This document shows positions 18,912-20,896 of a DNA stretch of 20,896 bases, one piece after another. Source of the DNA: Heterotrichella gracilis (Eukaryota > Sar > Xanthophyceae > Tribonematales > Xanthonemataceae); contig JAULBX010029611.1 of the NCBI GenBank assembly GCA_032358255.1, positions 1-20,896 on the forward strand, written 5' to 3'. The notes under the pieces are model-generated. The model searched no databases. It was not told where the DNA came from and saw nothing but the letters and a program-made list of their open reading frames with translations. The first letter of the stretch is position 1; each line of letters begins with the position of its first letter. Both the position numbers and the translations under genes were made by a program.

Positions 18912-19832
18912 GGTTTTGCCTAGGGCTTGGTGAAGGGGAGAGGTGTGAGGCTTGCGGCTGGCACCCTTGACGAGGGTTTGCCGACCATGCGCTTACCCTT
19001 GGTTGGGGTTTGATGGTGATGGGGCGGGCAGCGTGCACCCTCGGTTGGGGTTGGCGGTGATGGGTTCCCAGAGGGGTGGGGGCGCTGTGTTGTGTGAGAC
19101 CAATCTGTACCCAGGGGGGTCGCACAGGATGATCATCCAATTGGGGCGGGTGCAGCGGGGGCTGGGCAATACAGTCAGGATCTGCGCAGCTTGATGGGTT
19201 GAAGGGCGTGCTGTTGAAAGGGCTGGGGGAGCGAGTGGTTGTCAATTGTTGACATGGGTAAATAGGGTGTAGGTAGTAGAACATGTGGGGGAGTCGGCGT
19301 TGACTGCTGGGGGTGGAGTGTACTAGTGCGTTAGTGATTGTCGAGCTGTGGGCACAGGGCTGTATTCAGAAAGGTATGTGGCAACTACAACAAATTGCAG
19401 TTTCAACAGAGCACACTGCTGTGATGGATATTCAACATCAAGTTGAGTCACTTGCTTTGTTCCCATCCAATTTTAGACTTCAAATCCAATTCCTGCGATT
19501 ATCATGAGGTGCACCACGCAACGTTATCCATGCTGGTTGTCCTGTGCGCGGGGAGGTGAAGGGGCCCTCCCGGGAAGGTATGTACAGCCTGCACAGCCTG
19601 AGGCATGTGTGACATAATGTGCCGTATATACTGTCATGCCATGATGATTGAAAGGCAGCCATTGGCTTAGCCTACAGACAGCAGTGCCGCGGTGCGTAGT
19701 ACTACACAGTCTGTAACAGTCGGTTTCTGAAGTTCCCAATTACGTCTTGGTAATGTATTGCAAAACAGAACAAAGTCATTAGAAAGAAAGAAAGAAAGGG
19801 GACGCACAGAGGCGTTACGCCATGTTGAGGCC
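18912..19832 (+). other. Intergenic: AK-HSDH 3' region and 5' region of the last gene
   Basis: No supported gene. Just after the AK-HSDH stop the sequence is strongly G-rich, with a near-duplicate GGTTGGGGTT...GGTGATGGG at about 18999-19022 and 19043-19063. The only TGTAA I see (19712-19716) is 800 bases downstream, so the AK-HSDH poly(A) site is unclear. An (AAAG)n-like purine tract sits at 19780-19800. Upstream exons of the last gene could lie here unseen. Confidence 0.45.
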
Positions 19833-20647
19833 ATGGTGAACCCCGACCCTGGTCAGACCATCTGGGTGGGGCACCAAGGACACCGGCCGGCCTCCTATGG
19901 AAGACAGACTTTTGCTCTGAGCAAGGTGAAGCCCGGAGCATACGTTCTTTTCGGCCGATGGGGCAATGGTGGCCAGCAGCGGTTCAACCTGGGGAAGATC
20001 ATCTCAACGCCAGGCTCAGTCTTGGAGTCGTCGTGGGTCAACGTGCGGATGTACCAGCCTGACATGTAAGTCTCCACACCCAGGTTCTCCATGCTTCACG
20101 TACTTTTGCGGGCCCATTACCTCGAGGTGCGCTCGTCACCTTAACCGAACTCATTGCCAAACTTCGCAGGGACGCAGAGTCGCGAACCAACTACGAGAAA
20201 CGAGCATGGTTCCAAGTCCAGGGAGAGGCTGGGACAGCCCTCATTCCTGTCGACATTTGCTTCCATGTTTTCCCCAAACTGGTCAATGAGATGACTCCCA
20301 CCGAGCTGCAGCGGTTGGAGAACCGCACCGACCTTGCAGAGGGGGTGGAGCCCTGGCTCCCGGACGGTGCCATTTTGACCGTCCAGGACTACTGCAAGGC
20401 TTTGAGAGCGAGGGATGACCACGAGGAGGAGGGGATCAACGCCACCACCTTTGAGATGTTCCTCCATACCACTGCCTCTCGCGCTGAGGAGCGAGCATTG
20501 GAAGTGAGGGAAGCAAGACGCAGACCGGCGGGAAGTGGCCCCCCATCCAGCAGTGCACAGGCCCCCCCAACCAGCGCCAACTGCAGCCCACCCCACCAAA
20601 CAGCCCGCATCCAAATGCTTATTGCTCGGAAGGCCAAGAGGGCATAG
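19833..20647 (+). CDS. Unrecognised protein, two visible exons; possibly transposon-derived
   Basis: Exons 19833-20065 and 20170-20647 (TAG) join through a strong GTAAGT donor in phase 2 (AT|G rebuilds a Met codon) and code 236 aa from the ATG at 19833. The frame stays open upstream to at least 19758 without another ATG, so earlier exons may exist. Residues ~10-150 look like one folded domain: TIWVGHQGHRP, KVKPGAYVLFGRWGNGGQQRFNLGKIISTPGSVLESSWVNVRMYQPD, then KRAWFQVQGEAGTALIPVDICFHVFPKL. The V-G-K-I...WV-V..Y.P layout is loosely like the BAH- or chromo-like small domains at the ends of transposon proteins, but I cannot name it. The C-terminus (about 180-236) is Pro/Ser/Ala-rich and basic, probably disordered. 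TGTAA follows at 20743. Confidence 0.65.
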
Positions 20648-20742
20648 CGGCACCCCCTGTCGACTTTATCGACACCAAGTGGTGCAAAATCTCTTTGAAC
20701 ACAATTTTCAATATGCCTCTTGTTATTTTGACAGACAATGCT

Positions 20743-20747
20743 TGTAA
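20743..20747 (+). promoter_or_regulatory. Candidate poly(A) signal TGTAA (last gene)
   Basis: TGTAA lies 96 bases after the TAG stop. It overlaps a GTAAGT that could instead be read as a splice donor, with a CTGCAG acceptor at 20814-20819. Confidence 0.45.
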
Positions 20748-20860
20748 GTCCTCGAGGTTTTAGCAGGGTGCCAAATAGTATTTACTTCTCACTTGATGAA
20801 TCCTTTATCGCCCTGCAGGGCCCAACATCGAGAATGTTACCCTGGGATTCTCGACCGCCG

Positions 20861-20896
20861 GGAATTTCGCCCGAGGGCGAAAAAGCCGCCCTCGGG
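20861..20896. repeat. GC-rich hairpin at the right edge
   Basis: CCCGAGGGCG (20870-20879) pairs perfectly with CGCCCTCGGG (20887-20896) across a seven-base loop AAAAAGC. A competing smaller stem TTCGCCC/GGGCGAA (loop GA) overlaps the left arm. The window ends inside or at the end of this structure, so its full extent is unknown; a transposon end is possible. Confidence 0.7.

Noticed and set aside
18131-18970. 279-aa plus-strand open frame
   Set aside because: It covers the real AK-HSDH exon 18184-18359 but then reads through the GT donor into a G-rich intron and out of frame with the last exon. Family sequence is recovered only with splicing.
1-20896. tRNA, rRNA, CRISPR or operon-type prokaryotic system
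   Set aside because: No cloverleaf, rRNA motif or spaced direct-repeat array was seen. All genes are spliced nuclear eukaryotic genes.

Overview
The window looks like nuclear DNA of a chlorophyte green alga. The genes are intron-rich with GT-AG introns. They include plastid-targeted proteins: the chloroplast ATP synthase delta subunit and a plant-type fused aspartate kinase-homoserine dehydrogenase. Several genes have TGTAA, the usual green-algal poly(A) signal, downstream of the stop. Plant-type telomere-like motifs (CCCTAAA/TTTAGGG) are scattered through introns. The species cannot be fixed from sequence alone. Long introns with TTTAGGG-type repeats would suit, for example, a Dunaliella-like chlorophycean, but that is a guess.

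Layout: (1) 263-2515 (+), the 3' five exons of a CLN3/battenin-family membrane protein whose 5' end lies off the window. (2) 3063-8363 (+), a complete ten-exon gene for a secreted protein of the phytase-esterase-like family. (3) 9199-10502 (+), a six-exon gene for a predicted plastid-targeted coiled-coil/membrane protein of unknown function. (4) 12039-10911 (-), a three-exon gene for chloroplast ATP synthase delta, convergent with gene 3. (5) 12470-18911 (+), a complete eleven-exon gene for bifunctional aspartate kinase-homoserine dehydrogenase (928 aa), divergent from gene 4 across a 430-bp shared promoter region. (6) 19833-20647 (+), a two-exon gene for an unrecognised protein. All exon joins were checked for reading-frame phase. 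The genes are independent housekeeping genes, not an operon-like set. The only plausible shared control is the divergent spacer between genes 4 and 5.

The most unusual feature is a recurrent pattern I call exon echoes. Many introns of genes 1, 2 and 5 contain diverged partial copies of the flanking exon ends together with the splice site. Copies of the upstream exon's 3' end plus donor lie just inside the donor side. Copies of the acceptor plus the next exon's 5' start lie just inside the acceptor side. The order (donor echo, then acceptor echo) shows independent short tandem duplications straddling each splice site, not one duplication of a whole exon-intron-exon block. The echoes carry intact-looking but premature decoy splice sites, most lead to stop codons or frameshifts, and telomere-like motifs often sit at or near the repeat joints. 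Genes 3 and 4, with shorter introns, lack them. Other repeats are a palindromic MITE-like element in an intron of gene 5, a near-perfect 26-bp palindrome, a 19-bp tandem duplication and a strong hairpin at the right edge.
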